Assembly: GCA_022925895.1 (NCBI GenBank)
Contig: JAKSYS010000576.1
Coordinates: forward strand, 1 to 41,080
Source: Fragilaria crotonensis
Lineage: Eukaryota; Bacillariophyta; Fragilariophyceae; Fragilariales; Fragilariaceae
DNA length: 41,080 nt
Direction of reading: 5' to 3'
In this document: piece after piece, positions 9,630 to 20,403 of the stretch
Layout of the letters: every line of letters starts with the position of its first letter
How positions within the stretch are numbered: the first letter of the stretch is position 1
Program-made: the position numbers and the translations under genes
Notes under the pieces: generated by a model
The model's input: only the letters and a program-made list of their open reading frames with translations
Database searches by the model: none
Told to the model about the DNA's origin: nothing

Positions 9630-11972
9630 TCATTCACACACATCGACGTTGTGTTTCTGTAACTCAAGAACCACCTCGGAATGGCCATGTCGGGTGGCCA
9701 CAGTAAGACACGTGTCGCGGCAAGATTTTTGCATTCACGTCCACGTCCTTGCACGACAATAGTTCATGAACAATTTTCGAATGACCATTAGAGCTTGCCG
9801 CAATAAGCGCAGTCGCATCCTCATCATTCGTGGCATTCACATTCACCTTGCGCTGCGTCACAGACTGGATCGAACAAATACGGACGCCCGAGGTGTTGAG
9901 ATCTGAATGACCTCCATCCTTTCTCGTCTTGGCATCATTAGAATCGCTTCCCATTAGGTCCCAGCCGAAACTATCAGCATCACCAACGTTTCCGCTAGCG
10001 AGACTCGGCTGCGTGTTGCAGTCATGATTGTCGATTTTCCCATTCACTGACGCGAAATTCAATAACTCAACAACGATTTCGAAATGACCACATGCACTGG
10101 CACTAATGAGAGCTGTAGTACCACTCCTGTTAACAGCATTCACATCAATGTCTACATGATTCAGCAATTCTGCAACGACTTCAAGATGACCCTTGAAGCT
10201 CGCCAAAATAAGCGCTGTCGAGCCATCTCGCCTTTTGGCATTCACGTCTACCATCAGATGAATCGCGGGGCAAGCCACGCCCTCCAAACAAATATTGTCC
10301 CTCATCCTTGGAAGATCTACGTCTTCAGCGACTGTCTTCAGGTTCATCTGATCACTTTCAGGGACACTCAAACCAACGTCTGAGTAGCAGTTCCGGTCTA
10401 GAAAATCAACGCCTGTAACACAATCATCATCAGCCACGACACTCGCATTCACCGTCGTTGACCCACTGATGTTCCGATTCAACAACTTGCATACAACATC
10501 CCGGTGACCCTCATCACTCGCAACATGAAGTGCTGTTGCTCCATCCTCATTCCTAGCATTAATATCCAGCTTTTGATGCTTCAATAACGCACCAATCACC
10601 CCCAAATTGTACCTTTCACTGGACAAGATCAAAGCCGTTTTGCCATTGTCGTCGTTGGCATTCACATCGACCAACTGGTGCTTCATCAACTCGAGAACCA
10701 CATTCAAGTGACCACCGTAAATCGATAAGATCAGGGGCGTGCGTCCATTTTCGTCCTTGGCATTCACATCAACCCTTTCATGCCTCAACAACTCCCACAC
10801 ACATTCCGAATGACCATTCATACTTGCCCAGATGAGAGCCGTGCAACCATTTTCATCTTTCACATTCAAATTCACCCGCGCATGCTTCAATATCTCTCGA
10901 ACAACCCTCGAATCGCCCTTCTTGCTCGCCACGATTAGCGCTGTCGCGCCATCCTCGTTGTTGGCATTCACATCAAGCGTCTGATGCTTGGAAAGCTCGC
11001 GAACTACATTCGAATGACCATTTTCACTCGCCAAGATGATCGCCGTGTTCCCATCGGCATCTTTCGCATTCAACTCCACCACATCGCGCTTCAACAACTC
11101 GCGAACGACCTCGACATGACCCTTTCCACTTGCCAAGATGAGGGCCGTGCGACCTGTGGTACTTTTTGCATTCACAACCACCTTCGTGTTCTTCAATAGC
11201 TTGCGAACCACCTGCGGATGACCCATTTCACTCGCCAGCATGAGTGCCGTTGTGCCAGTGTGATTCGCGGCCTTCACATTCACCTTCAGTTCCTTTAACA
11301 ATTCGCCAACAACTTGCAGATGTCCATTGCCACTCGCCAAGATGAGTGGTGTGCTACCATCAGAACATGTCACATTCACATTCAAATTCATAACGTTTAA
11401 GAGTTCGCGAACGATTGCCAAGTGTCCATTCGCACACGCCAAGATAAGGGAAGCACTTCTGAGACCAATTTGGCGGTGTTTCAATAGCTCGCGAACCACT
11501 TCCAAGTGGCCCATTCGACTAGCTAATTGGACTGCCGCGAAGCCGCCATGATTTGTGCAATTCACTTCCACCTTCTCGTGTTTTCTCAATTCATTAACAA
11601 CTTCGGTATGGCCTTTTCCACTTGCCCAGATTAGAGCGGTGTTGCCAATCCTACACTTGGCATTCACATTCACTGTCACCTGTTTCAATAATTTGCGAAC
11701 AACTTCCACATGGCCCTTTTCACTCGCCAACATGAGGGCCGTTTTGTCTAAGTTGCTTTTTTCATTCACATCCACCTTGGTATATTTCAATATCGCGCGA
11801 ACAACTTCTGCATAACCATATGCACTTGCCAAGCCAAGAGCCGTATCACCGAGGCAGCATTGCTGGAATCCAAATTCGCCTTGCTAAGCAATAGGCAATG
11901 CACCTTGTCAATATTTCCAAGTTTCGCCTCTGACACCAGCGTCTGGACCAACAACTCAGCTGCTGAAGGCAT
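9630..11972 (-). pseudogene. Ankyrin-repeat protein gene, about 18 repeats, two frameshifts
   Basis: A 722-codon frame (11832 to 9664) is filled with 33-34-residue ankyrin repeats of the form DGxTALILASxNGHxxVVxELLKHxxVDVNAK. I count 17 repeats in or overlapping this frame, with non-repeat inserts after repeats 14 and 16. The frame has no ATG at its start: its first repeat (GDTALGLASAYGYAEVV) continues upstream in frame only to a stop at 11884. In a frame offset by one base, an ATG at 11972 starts MPSAAELLVQTLVSEAKLG, a good N-terminal cap that runs into repeat 1 with a shift near 11852. At the 3' end the 722-codon frame stops just after NAKILP, while the next frame continues with a further repeat (TVATRHGHSEVVLELQKH) and stops at 9630. 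The gene therefore has two single-base shifts, at about 11852 and 9733. Function would be protein binding; no effector domain is seen. Sequencing error is a real alternative to pseudogenisation. Confidence 0.75.
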
Positions 11973-12953
11973 ACTTACTTCGATGACTTTTAAGCAAGGT
12001 GGCCGGTATAGACTTTTGCTCAAGAAGTATGTTGTGCGTCGACTGCAAATCGAAAGCACGAACGAATCTTGTCCGTTTGCATGTGGATCTCGCGAGACTT
12101 TCGTGTGAAGCGTTGATCGAGTCAGACGGTTTCCATTTATGCAGCTGGGTGAACGCGGTTTTCCCTCCTCGTATCAGTCCCATAGTTTGTTTGTCGGTTG
12201 ATCACAACGGCATCGAATCGATCCGAGACAGGGTCCGTTAGATGCAATAGGGCAGAGAATCACAGCCTTCGTGGAACTACGACGAGATCCGTTAGGTCAG
12301 TGTGTGCGTGTGCGTGATGATAAGGTACGGCGGAAAGGTGCAGCGAATACAGGGAGAATTTGGTGTGCCACGACATAAGAGTTTGCAGCGGAAACGAAGA
12401 ACACCATGTGTTTGACTTCGGGTTTCCAAGTGAAGGGATGCTCAACACGGAGGACCGAACGGCTTCGAGACCATCCGGTTCCCGTAATTGTATTCTTTAA
12501 AAGGTCGGAACCAGATTCAAATCATTCCATGTGTCGGCTTCCATCCCCGTGGCAACGTCGAGAAAGCATTCTTCTACATGAACGTAACGCAAGTAATGGA
12601 TAGGACTCGAGCTGTCATAGCGGGGAATCACAACGAGAGGACTTGATTTCTGATTCGTTTGATCTCGACCATTCTGCAATAATCGCAATTTTGGATACTG
12701 AGCCGTTTGATGCACAGAACAAGGACGATCGCGACTTGCACATAGGACGCTAAATGTTGGTGACGTGCTTGAACTGAGAAAGTTACGGATGGTACCTTAC
12801 GCCAGGGCTAATCGAGAATGATGAATACGCAATCCATAATGCTTCGAAGGGAAGTGTGTGTGTGGTGCTCCCGACGCAATCATCAACATAACATGCCCAA
12901 ACACGGCAATCATTCGACGTGGCACAAACGATATCTGTGATACAAGTCTTGTC
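11973..12953. other. Intergenic region
   Basis: Nearly 1 kb with only short overlapping frames that show no family motif or repeat structure. It includes the upstream region of the ankyrin gene and the 3' side of the TB2/DP1 gene. Confidence 0.5.
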
Positions 12954-14404
12954 TCATTCTTCCTTGGTTTCCATCAAAAACATCTCGGCCACCTTGGCAC
13001 GAAGGTCACGAATGCGCCCCTTTTTGACGCAACGCTCCATCTCGCGGCGTACTAAAAGTGCATCTCGTAAGAGCATGTTTTCGTATTGACCAGTCAGCGG
13101 GACCAAGACATTCCGAAATACAGATTCGGCTCCACGGAACATGGGCAGGAATCTGGGCCAGCACGCACACACGAGCATATCAAGAGTTAGAAAAAGGCGA
13201 TATGCGCATACGAATCCTTGCCGCCGATACGCCCAAACTTACAAATACACAGTCGCACACAAGCAGATGGAGTAAAATCCAGGGATCGAACCAATAAATG
13301 TTTCCAGATAATCCATAATAATGAAAAGGATCGAGAAACAACACCAGTATGTCAACCAAAACGTTTCCTCGTGATCGGGCTTGGAGCTCGAGCTGTTTGT
13401 GATGCAAACAGTAGATGCAATCACAGGATAGACTGTCCCAGCAGCGACAGTGACGAACCGCCGCGCTTCTTCGGGGAGTGTCATGAATGTAATCCAGAGG
13501 ACCCACAAGTACCATGAATTGACGATAACCAAGAGCATTTGTATTCTCCCATCCATCAACACCTTGAGTTTTCGGTAGGTGGGTGCCAAGAAGGGCACTG
13601 TGACCTGCATTTCGAATTAGATGCGACGTTATACATCTATATATAAGTGTGGATTCAATCCAATCTTGCGGATAGGATTCTTGAGTTGTAGAACTTACCT
13701 GATCATAAAGCAAGCAGGAACCATCGGTCCATGGCAAAACGAACCACAGTGTTACGAAGAACTCAATTTCATACCAGTGTTCGGCAACGAATGGGACGTG
13801 ATCGGCAATTGTGTCCAAAAACTCTGTTCCATAGGAGAATAACGAACTGATAATCCAGTATTGCAACCATTCGATATCCTAACAATGGCAATCGGTGAGA
13901 ACTTTCACAAACATACAATTCCTTCAACAATTGCAAATCAATATCAAGCACAGCGATATATAATACTCACATCTGACTCTCCAAAGGTACACACCGCAAC
14001 GATGGATTGGTAAACAGGGATGATGGAGCCCACAATCAGCACGCCAGCTTGCTGTGACCAAAAACGAAACGTGTGTGAGAAGGGTTCGCATGCCACAGGA
14101 TCATGTGACACGCAGGTTTGCACAACCTGACGAGACTCTCTCTCTCTCGCTCAATCATTCTATTCCCCTCTACCTCCTAGTCGACAGGAAAAGAAAAAAG
14201 ACAACGTACCGAGAAACAAATGTCTTGAATCGTATCCGGTAGTAGCAACAGCAATGCGCTTGCCGAAATGACAAAGATCCCATGATAGAGAACATTTCTC
14301 CCACGAGAACGCTTGACTCTCGACAGGATCGGAATGAGCAGCAGAACGGCAAGCAGTGAGATACCTAGGATCCACCATCTCTCTGTCCCTTCATCTTGCG
14401 ACAT
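12954..14404 (-). CDS. Five-exon gene with two TB2/DP1/HVA22 (REEP-type) domains
   Basis: REEP/DP1/HVA22 proteins are wedge-shaped ER membrane proteins that bend tubules. I can assemble five exons: 14404-14210, 14051-13971, 13878-13699, 13604-13243 and 13152-12954, with GT-AG introns of 158, 92, 94 and 90 bp and consistent phases, giving 338 aa from the ATG at 14404. Residues 1-65 hold two hydrophobic segments. The first domain spans about 66-152, with GSIIPVYQSIVAV, DIEWLQYWIISSLFSYGTEF and the hydrophobic WFVLPWTDGSCLLYDQ end. A second copy lies at about 195-305: GTVYPVIASTV, EETFWLTYWCCFSILFIIMD and, across the last intron, CATVYLFLPMFRGAESVF. A charged helix follows. Typical family members have one domain, so the tandem pair is unusual. 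Splice sites are clear by eye (donors GTACGT, GTGAGT, GTAAGT, GTAAGT), and no frameshift is needed. Confidence 0.82.
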
Positions 14405-14816
14405 AATTGACTTGTTTCTTCTTTCGTCGTGCTGAACAATCACAACAGGAGATTGGATTCGCCACAGCCAAGTGAATCAATTCAAGATTGGCAAGATATG
14501 AAATTGTGAATAATTTGAAGATCTTCGTTCCAAAATTGCAAGGAAAACACGAATAAATGGTTTTCACTCATGTACGTACCAATCCTGTACGCTGATACTT
14601 GTTCCACCGTTGCTCTTCAGTATAATCATCTGTATTCGCAATTGTACTGTGCACTGTGTACTGTGTACTGTGGAATACGTTTTAACGAGTGTACCGTGTG
14701 CATAACTTTACCGAGATCCATGTATACTGGTACACAGACAGACAGTATGACATGTATACTTGACACCTTGACACCAAAATCTTTGAGATCCAGAACACAC
14801 ATACGATTGATTGACC
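14405..14816. other. Divergent intergenic region
   Basis: A 412-bp gap between the start of the TB2/DP1 gene and the cyclophilin-like pseudogene. At about 14640-14672 there is a short run of TGTACTG/TGCACTG units. No gene seen. Confidence 0.5.
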
Positions 14817-15751
14817 ATGACAAGAGGGAACGCCACATGTAGTTGGTGGATTGCTTTATTTCTATTGGCTGCTACACCGAGTACATGTGGGGGCTTCCTT
14901 TCAGGCCCACGGCTCATCCACACCCCAACATTATTGCGTTCGACTCTCGATAATGATGACGGTGTCAATCGTCATGAGGGTGATGGTGCCGTTCGAATCT
15001 ACTTTGACATTCAAGTCCAAGACACACCCGTTGGGCGTCTGGTATTTGAACTGCCCGAACCTTCTCCTCTCCCACTGCATACTGAGAATATCATTCAACT
15101 TTGCAAGGGGAGTCGTCGAGGCATTGATCCTTTGGCTCACTATGTCGGCTGCGAATTTGATTACTCGCCCGCAACCATTGAAGATGGGTCTGGTCGCTAT
15201 CGATGGGGTCATATTCTCAAGGGTAGGGTCGCAATGCCATTGGAAGAGCTGATGAACCAATTGTGGATCATGAGCATCTATTAGCTTGTACGCACACGTT
15301 TTGGAGGCCAGTATTATGGTGTCAAATACGAAGTCGATGCTACTAGTCCGAAAATGACAACAACAATGATGATGATGATAATGTCCGCCAAAGTGGTGTC
15401 GTCCTTGCGGTATCGATTGCGGGTCCGGGACGAGGAAGCAGTCGATTATCAATTTTGCGGGTTGGAGAATCACCTCCCGAATGGCGCGAGAGACTGCTTT
15501 TGAATAGTGGTGTTGTGGGCTTTCTCCTCCCCGAGTCCATCGACACGCTTCGCACCATGGCACGACAACGACTAGGAACCCCCAAGGTGGTCGCGTCAGG
15601 TGTTCTATGAAATGATACCAAGGACGGTAACAAGAGTGAGGTATGGCGTGTCTCCAGCAATTATGAGTCGCTCATGGGAATGCCGACCATTCGATCCTAT
15701 CCGAGTCTGTCTATGGGAAAGCGCTGGTGGTCAAGCGTCGATAAGCATTGA
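14817..15751 (+). pseudogene. Decayed secretory cyclophilin-like gene
   Basis: The ATG at 14817 begins a probable signal peptide (WWIALFLLAATPSTCGG). Next comes a cyclophilin-like N-terminal strand pattern: VRIYFDIQVQDTPVGRLVFELP, then LHTENIIQLCKGSRRG. The frame meets a TAG at 15282. Coherent protein continues in other frames: GRNAIGRADEPIVDHEHLL after a shift near 15222, then FGGQYYGVKYEVD back in the first frame after a shift near 15296, then GVVLAVSIAGPGRGSSRLS after a shift near 15350, and finally SEVWRVSSNYESLMGMP after a shift near 15600, stopping at 15751. At least four single-base shifts are needed. The cyclophilin catalytic Arg and Phe signature is not evident, so even an intact version may be a non-catalytic relative. 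A plastid or secretory destination is possible from the presequence. The family call is moderate. Confidence 0.5.
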
Positions 15752-16194
15752 CTCGAATCGCGATGAGAAGTCTCTTCTCAGTCTGAAACTGAAATTTCCA
15801 TTCCAACGTAGATATTACATCTTCGCGCCTCAGATTGTTATCCACGTTTGGATACTTTGGGCGGACCTGTTCGGTTCGGTCGGATGGATTCGTGACGGAA
15901 CCCCAATCACAGGCAGAACAGTACCAACAAAGAACTTAGGAGAATAATACAAATCTAAATTGTAAACGTGTGCATCATTGTCGTAGGCCTGCCAGTGGTC
16001 TACGAGTGGACTAGACTGTTTTCGTCGCAAGAAGTCTTACTGTAATCACTTGCACTTTCTTCACTGGATGACCATCAGGCATATTTTCAATATCGATAAT
16101 CTTATATATTACAAGGACAATGACGTTGTTGTTTATGCCGTTGCATGACATGGGCTAGCAGTCGAAACACTTTAAATCGCTTTCGAGTTGAAAG
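15752..16194. other. Intergenic region
   Basis: About 440 bp. A short run near 15842-15896 reads RLDTLGGPVRFGRM in one frame and might be a last scrap of the cyclophilin-like gene, but this is too short to call. Confidence 0.4.
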
Positions 16195-17094
16195 TTAGAG
16201 AGTTTGAAACGCAAAATCTCGCTCTGTCGCACCCTTGCGTTTCCACAAGGCATTTCCTTCGCTCAAGAGCACCGATGAGGCCGTTACCGTAGGCCCACCT
16301 TTAAACTGAGAACAGTAATCCGTTGCTGCCTTCGAATCCAAATGTCCTCTTTGCAATGCTTCCAAATATACTAGTTCATATCCAATTCGTTTCATGTGTG
16401 GCCACCAATCCGTACAAAAATCATTGCGAACGTTCTTGTATGAGGATTGGTTGTTGACGAATATTTCTGAATACACGTAATCCACGTTCCGCTGAAACAG
16501 ATAATCATCGGCGGCTGAGATGGCGACAAAGTCATGACCTTGCATATCAGTCTTGATGTAGGGTATTGCAATGTGAGATGGTATCGCAGAGAGAATCTGG
16601 CGCAATGTGATGACTGGCACAATTTGCATGTGTCCATCTCGTTCCGTATCTGAATTCCACCAGTCCTGAAAGGCTGGTTTCGAAAATGAGGATGATTCTC
16701 CGTTTTGGTTGTATAGGAACATGCTTGTCAAACCAGAGTTAGCAGCAACTGCAGCGTGAACAACCATGAGATGCTTGTGAGGCTTAATCTTGCAACCCAC
16801 AATTGGTTCAAATGCGATTGTGAGCGCCTTGTCTCCAGAGTCCACTGGTGGGAGAATTGGATCTAAATTACTCCCAATGTTTAGGAATACCTCTGTAATT
16901 TTTTCAGGCAGTTGCATAGTTTCAAGTTCGGCTGAGATAGAACTGCTAACCTCAGATGTAGAGACATGATTGACAGTTGCCGAATTGGTAGGAATGGGCT
17001 CCGTGAATCGCAGGTATAGATCCATGGAAACCAGAAAACTAAGAAAGAACACAGCCCTCCTCAGCAAAGGGAAACCAGCTCGCGATGCAGACAT
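16195..17094 (-). CDS. FkbM-type methyltransferase, signal-anchored
   Basis: The 299-aa frame from the ATG at 17094 resembles FkbM-family (Methyltransf_21) SAM-dependent O-methyltransferases. A hydrophobic segment near residues 12-26 (AVFFLSFLVSMDLYL) after a basic start suggests a Golgi/ER signal anchor, as in methyltransferases that act on glycans. The SAM-binding motif I equivalent is VFLNIGSNLDP at about 69, a variant of the usual DVGANxG, with the acidic residue of strand 2 in IAFEPIVGC. Later family features are VVHAAVAANSGLTSMFLYN, the TLRQIL helix and IPYIKTDMQGHDFVAI at about 177, where the family has a KIDxEGxE-like motif. The Asp of motif I is replaced by Asn, so activity is uncertain. 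The ORF is intact. The target is unknown. Confidence 0.68.
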   Translation of the reverse strand: MSASRAGFPLLRRAVFFLSFLVSMDLYLRFTEPIPTNSATVNHVSTSEVSSSISAELETMQLPEKITEVFLNIGSNLDPILPPVDSGDKALTIAFEPIVGCKIKPHKHLMVVHAAVAANSGLTSMFLYNQNGESSSFSKPAFQDWWNSDTERDGHMQIVPVITLRQILSAIPSHIAIPYIKTDMQGHDFVAISAADDYLFQRNVDYVYSEIFVNNQSSYKNVRNDFCTDWWPHMKRIGYELVYLEALQRGHLDSKAATDYCSQFKGGPTVTASSVLLSEGNALWKRKGATERDFAFQTL

Positions 17095-17454
17095 TCTCAA
17101 AGGCTCTTCAAAACTTCAAAAAGAAACGCACGTTTACGTCAGTGAGGTCAACATCCAGTCAAAGTACATGTATTTGTTGGGTTGATAGCTACCGAGGCCA
17201 CACTGTACTTACCAACAACAAGAGTCCAAATCCAGAGAGGGGGTAAGTAAACAAGAGACCGGGATATATGTCCTTACAGTCGGCAACTGAATCCACTGAC
17301 AACGGACTTGAGAGTACGTGTATACCATATACCATGATGCGTAGTGCAGTTTAGTACCATGGCTACCAGCACATACTTGTACCATGTCTAATGCCTATTA
17401 GCATCAAGATGATGCCTGTGCATTACGACTATATTCCCATACACCATCGACAGA
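17095..17454. other. Intergenic region upstream of the FkbM-type gene
   Basis: About 360 bp leading into the tandem repeats. No gene or clear motif seen. Confidence 0.5.
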
Positions 17455-17818
17455 GGCTGTTCCTTAACCTGATACACATGTATGATATGTCATTCACTCG
17501 GCAAAAAACTCTTTAGGTTTGAAGTTTCGCGCAACGCATTCGAAAGGCATGTATGCATATGGCATATATATTATACGCAGGAAGATGTTGTAGTTTCTTA
17601 GGCTGTTCCTTAACCTGATACACATGTATGATATGTCATTCACTCGGCAAAAAACTCTTTCAGTTTTGAAGTTTCGCGCAACGCATTCGAAAGGCATTTT
17701 TGCATATTGCATATATATTTTACGCAGGAAGATGCTGTAGTTTCCGCTGACGCACCTCCGCTTAGGCTGTTCCTTAACCTGATACATGTATGATATGTCA
17801 TTCACTCGGCAAAAAACC
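17455..17818. repeat. Tandem repeat, two full units and a partial third
   Basis: Units start with GGCTGTTCCTTAACCTGATA at 17455, 17601 and 17765. The first is 146 bp, the second 164 bp (an extra 18 bp near its end, TCCGCTGACGCACCTCCG-like), and the third is cut after about 54 bp. Units share the ATGATATGTCATTCACTCGG core and a CGCAACGCATTCGAAAGGCAT block with few mismatches. Short minus-strand frames across it are by-products of the repeat. Confidence 0.9.
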
Positions 17819-18156
17819 AGACACAAATCCCCGGACACACTTGTTTTGCTAAAATATTTCCCGCATTTTTCACCGACCGTTGAGGGCCGTTGAGCCGTAC
17901 TGTGGCCTCAGTCCTTAACCCTTTGTGTTTTGATCTTTTTGAGCACACACTCGGCGTGAACCGTGAACACACATCTTTTACTGTAAATTGTACGGTATCG
18001 AAATTATACAGTACAGTTTCAAAGTGTATGCTGCATTGTATGGATGCTTCATCCAACGACAAACAACCATTGACCACCATCTACAACTGATTCACCATTA
18101 ACACTCTCTAGTAGACTGTTATCATTTGTACTTCTTTGTTGTTTTTCAATAGACTT
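17819..18156. other. Intergenic region
   Basis: About 340 bp after the satellite. It contains GTACGGTA and TACAGTA-type words near 17990-18015 but no gene. Confidence 0.45.
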
Positions 18157-18772
18157 TTAATTGCTACTACTACTAATACTTCTTGTCATTTTGTTCGGAC
18201 CCGCCTGCTGCTTCATCGTTGCTTTGGACAAAAAATCCTCGGACCATTTAATCTTCGAAAAATCGATCTGAGCAAGTGGCTGCACGGCATTCCTAAGGTC
18301 TCCATAGAAGCCATCATCGTCATCGCTCTCCTCGTCTTTAACGTTCTGTGATGCTGGCGATGCCAACTTGCTTCTTTGTGCCTTCACCGTCATTGTCGTC
18401 GGCGTCGTCGTCACCTTCGTCAGCGTCCTCGTCACAGGTGACGGGAACAGAAGGTACCTCCAACACCTCCTCTTCTTCTCTTGGTCCTTTTCTTTCCTCT
18501 CCAAAATCGATGGAGCAAGCAACACTTTCCACTTTGTCTGGCCTGTTCTTCAGGAAGGCGGCGTACATCTCGCCAGCACGACGTAGAGCCTGCATCAAAA
18601 ATGCACTCTCGCTATCGTTGTGGTATCCTCCTCGTCATCACTGCTGCTACTGGAATCGAGGAGATCAGACGAGGATTTTGGCGCATTGACAACAAACTCA
18701 GGGAGAAAAGACATGTCAACACCCGCAAGTTTTGGCAAGAGCAGCGACTGCTGCTTTGCATTCGTCTGTCAT
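18157..18772 (-). pseudogene. Decayed gene of unknown family with acidic tracts
   Basis: Four coherent stretches in changing frames follow each other on the minus strand: MTDECKAAVAALAK from an ATG at 18772; then an MSFLPEFVVNAPKSSSDLLD segment with Ser/Asp run; then SAFLMQALRRAGEMYAAFLK and the EEEEVLEVPSVPV-acidic stretch; and last GFYGDLRNAVQPLAQIDFSK to a TAA at 18157. The continuity of composition and helix-like patterns suggests one former protein of about 200 aa broken by about three frameshifts. I do not recognise it. It lies just outside the hAT element and may be unrelated to it. Confidence 0.45.
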
Positions 18773-18797
18773 GTTGACAATAGCAACGCTGATGATC

Positions 18798-18842
18798 TGT
18801 AGTATGATGTAGTTGTACTTCCACGTAGTACATCATACTACA
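18798..18842. repeat. Perfect 14-bp inverted repeat (hairpin)
   Basis: TGTAGTATGATGTA at 18798-18811 is exactly complementary to 18829-18842, with a 17-nt loop. It sits between the decayed gene and the hAT left end. It could be the tip of a MITE or a relic of another insertion. Confidence 0.85.
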
Positions 18843-18865
18843 ATTACTGCACTATATCTTCGGAC

Positions 18866-20114
18866 TAGGCCTTGGCAGGGTAAGGTAAAGGTAATGGGGA
18901 AAGTTAAAGCCCTTTACCTTTACCCTTTAGGAAATTACCCATGCTTTAAGGAAAATCGTTAGCTAGTACCTTTACCTTTACCCTTTAGAAAATTACCCTT
19001 TAAGGAAAATCGTTACCTTTTCCTTTACCCTTTAAGGAAATGGGTTACCTTTACCTTTAACGCTACACGTTAAAGATTAAAAGGTAAAAGTTAAAAGGTA
19101 ATTACCGGGTAATGATACGATTGCAGCAACACCAACTTTGTGCACACCATTGAGCACGCATTAGCTGCCGATGATCATCATATCATCATGGTGATTCTAG
19201 AATACTAGAAAATGAATTGACGAGCCACTATAATGATTAATGATTTCTCTGCTTGTCGGTGAAGACTAACTAGTAGGCATAATCAGAGATTTTATTTCAA
19301 TCGGAGTCATCAGCAAACAAATTATCAAACAGTACGTTCAGCATGATGCCAACAACATCGTCGTCCAGGACTTCTTCTACCCACTCCTCTTGTTCCATTT
19401 CAATCATCCTCACCACTGCGTCAATAGATTCATCTGGCGCTGGCCGATGATCCCGCCAATCCTGACATTGCTGCCTTTTGACGATCGCGAGGAATTTTGA
19501 TTATGTCAATCTTCATCCACGAGCGTAAACACATTTTCTTAACAAAGATGTCAGACGACAACGATTGCCGTGCAGAAGTATACTCCCGACCCGACATGCT
19601 GTTCACTCGTTCCGATGGTGTTGATGTCGCCGGTGTTGCCAGGTAGTCCATTGCCTTGTGATAGTGAGCCGGAAGAAGCACATTCTTCCGGCCTATCCAC
19701 CATTGGACAACGTCAATAAATGACTGCGAAGCAACGCCCATGGCAAGGTATTGGTCAACCTCATCACAAAGGAGTATTGTCTCCATCAACTTGGTTTGAA
19801 GTGCCATTCGATTGTTCCAAAACATTGCAAGGTGGTACAACATGAAGCTTGTCAGCGTAGCAATCCTTTAGCACAGCTCAAATGGTAGTCTTAGGAGAAT
19901 TAGATATCAGCTGCTCGTACTATCTGCTACGAGTGTATCATGTAGTAGGTAACAACATCCTATGCATCATTTGTCTTGAACTTGATTGACATCTGGATCT
20001 CCCTTAATGGGTAAAAGGTAAAGGGTAATTAACGGGTAATCCAAAGCTTTACCTTTACCCTTTAAGGAAAATTGTTACCTTGTTTACCTTTACCTTTTAC
20101 CCTGCCGAGGCTTA
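18866..20114. mobile_element. hAT-superfamily DNA transposon, 1,249 bp, deleted
   Basis: The ends are imperfect terminal inverted repeats: left TAGGCCTTGGCAGGGTAA, right (reverse complement) TAAGCCTCGGCAGGGTAA. They are flanked by an identical 8-bp direct repeat, CTTCGGAC, at 18858-18865 and 20115-20122; an 8-bp target duplication is diagnostic of hAT insertion. Inside both ends are dense GGTAAAGGTAA/TTACCTTTACC blocks (about 18876-19110 and 20008-20104), which look like subterminal transposase-binding arrays. The interior keeps only the C-terminal end of a hAT transposase on the minus strand. The element is therefore a non-autonomous deletion derivative. Confidence 0.9.
19297..19843 (-). pseudogene. 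hAT transposase C-terminal dimerisation domain fragment
   Basis: The minus-strand frame from 19843 to 19430 contains the hAT C-terminal dimerisation signature: VVQWWIGRKNV, then HYHKAMDYLATPATSTPSER and MSGREYTSARQSL. This is the part of the transposase that mediates oligomerisation. No zinc-BED finger or DDE catalytic core is present within the element. A one-base shift near 19435 moves to another frame that continues as an acidic tail (MIEMEQEEWVEEVLDDD) and stops at 19297, followed at once by an AATAAA-like signal. It cannot be active by itself. Confidence 0.85.
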
Positions 20115-20122
20115 CTTCGGAC

Positions 20123-20403
20123 AACACATTCACTTAATTTTGTCGTCAGAAACTATCTCGAAATGGTATCCCTAATGTAAAAAGGGACTTGCGTGTTACA
20201 CAAGCTCAGACCGGAAATGACTTTGTTTTTACATGTGTATCAGTGGGCAAATTCGCAATACACTTGGTACCTACAGTAGCTACCAGGAATTTGTACTGTA
20301 GTATACACTGATTGCAGCACTCTCATAATTTTCTTGAGTATGTACTCTGAGCATAGCATGACACTTTCTGAGTTATTTTAGGTATACTACTATATAATAA
20401 CCA
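20123..20403. other. Short gap between hAT element and copia remnant
   Basis: No gene seen. TACAGTA at 20272 and TACTGTA at 20294. Confidence 0.5.

Noticed and set aside
15222-15284. A 63-bp intron in the cyclophilin-like gene (GTAGGG...TTAG)
   Set aside because: The supposed intron encodes coherent protein in a shifted frame, and more shifts follow that no intron explains.
17455-17818. CRISPR-like spacing of repeats
   Set aside because: Units are about 150 bp and contiguous, with no short repeat/spacer structure, and the DNA is eukaryotic.
18876-19110. Telomere-like CCCTTTA/TTACCC words
   Set aside because: They are irregular, occur at both ends of a bounded element with 8-bp target duplications, and read as hAT subterminal repeats.
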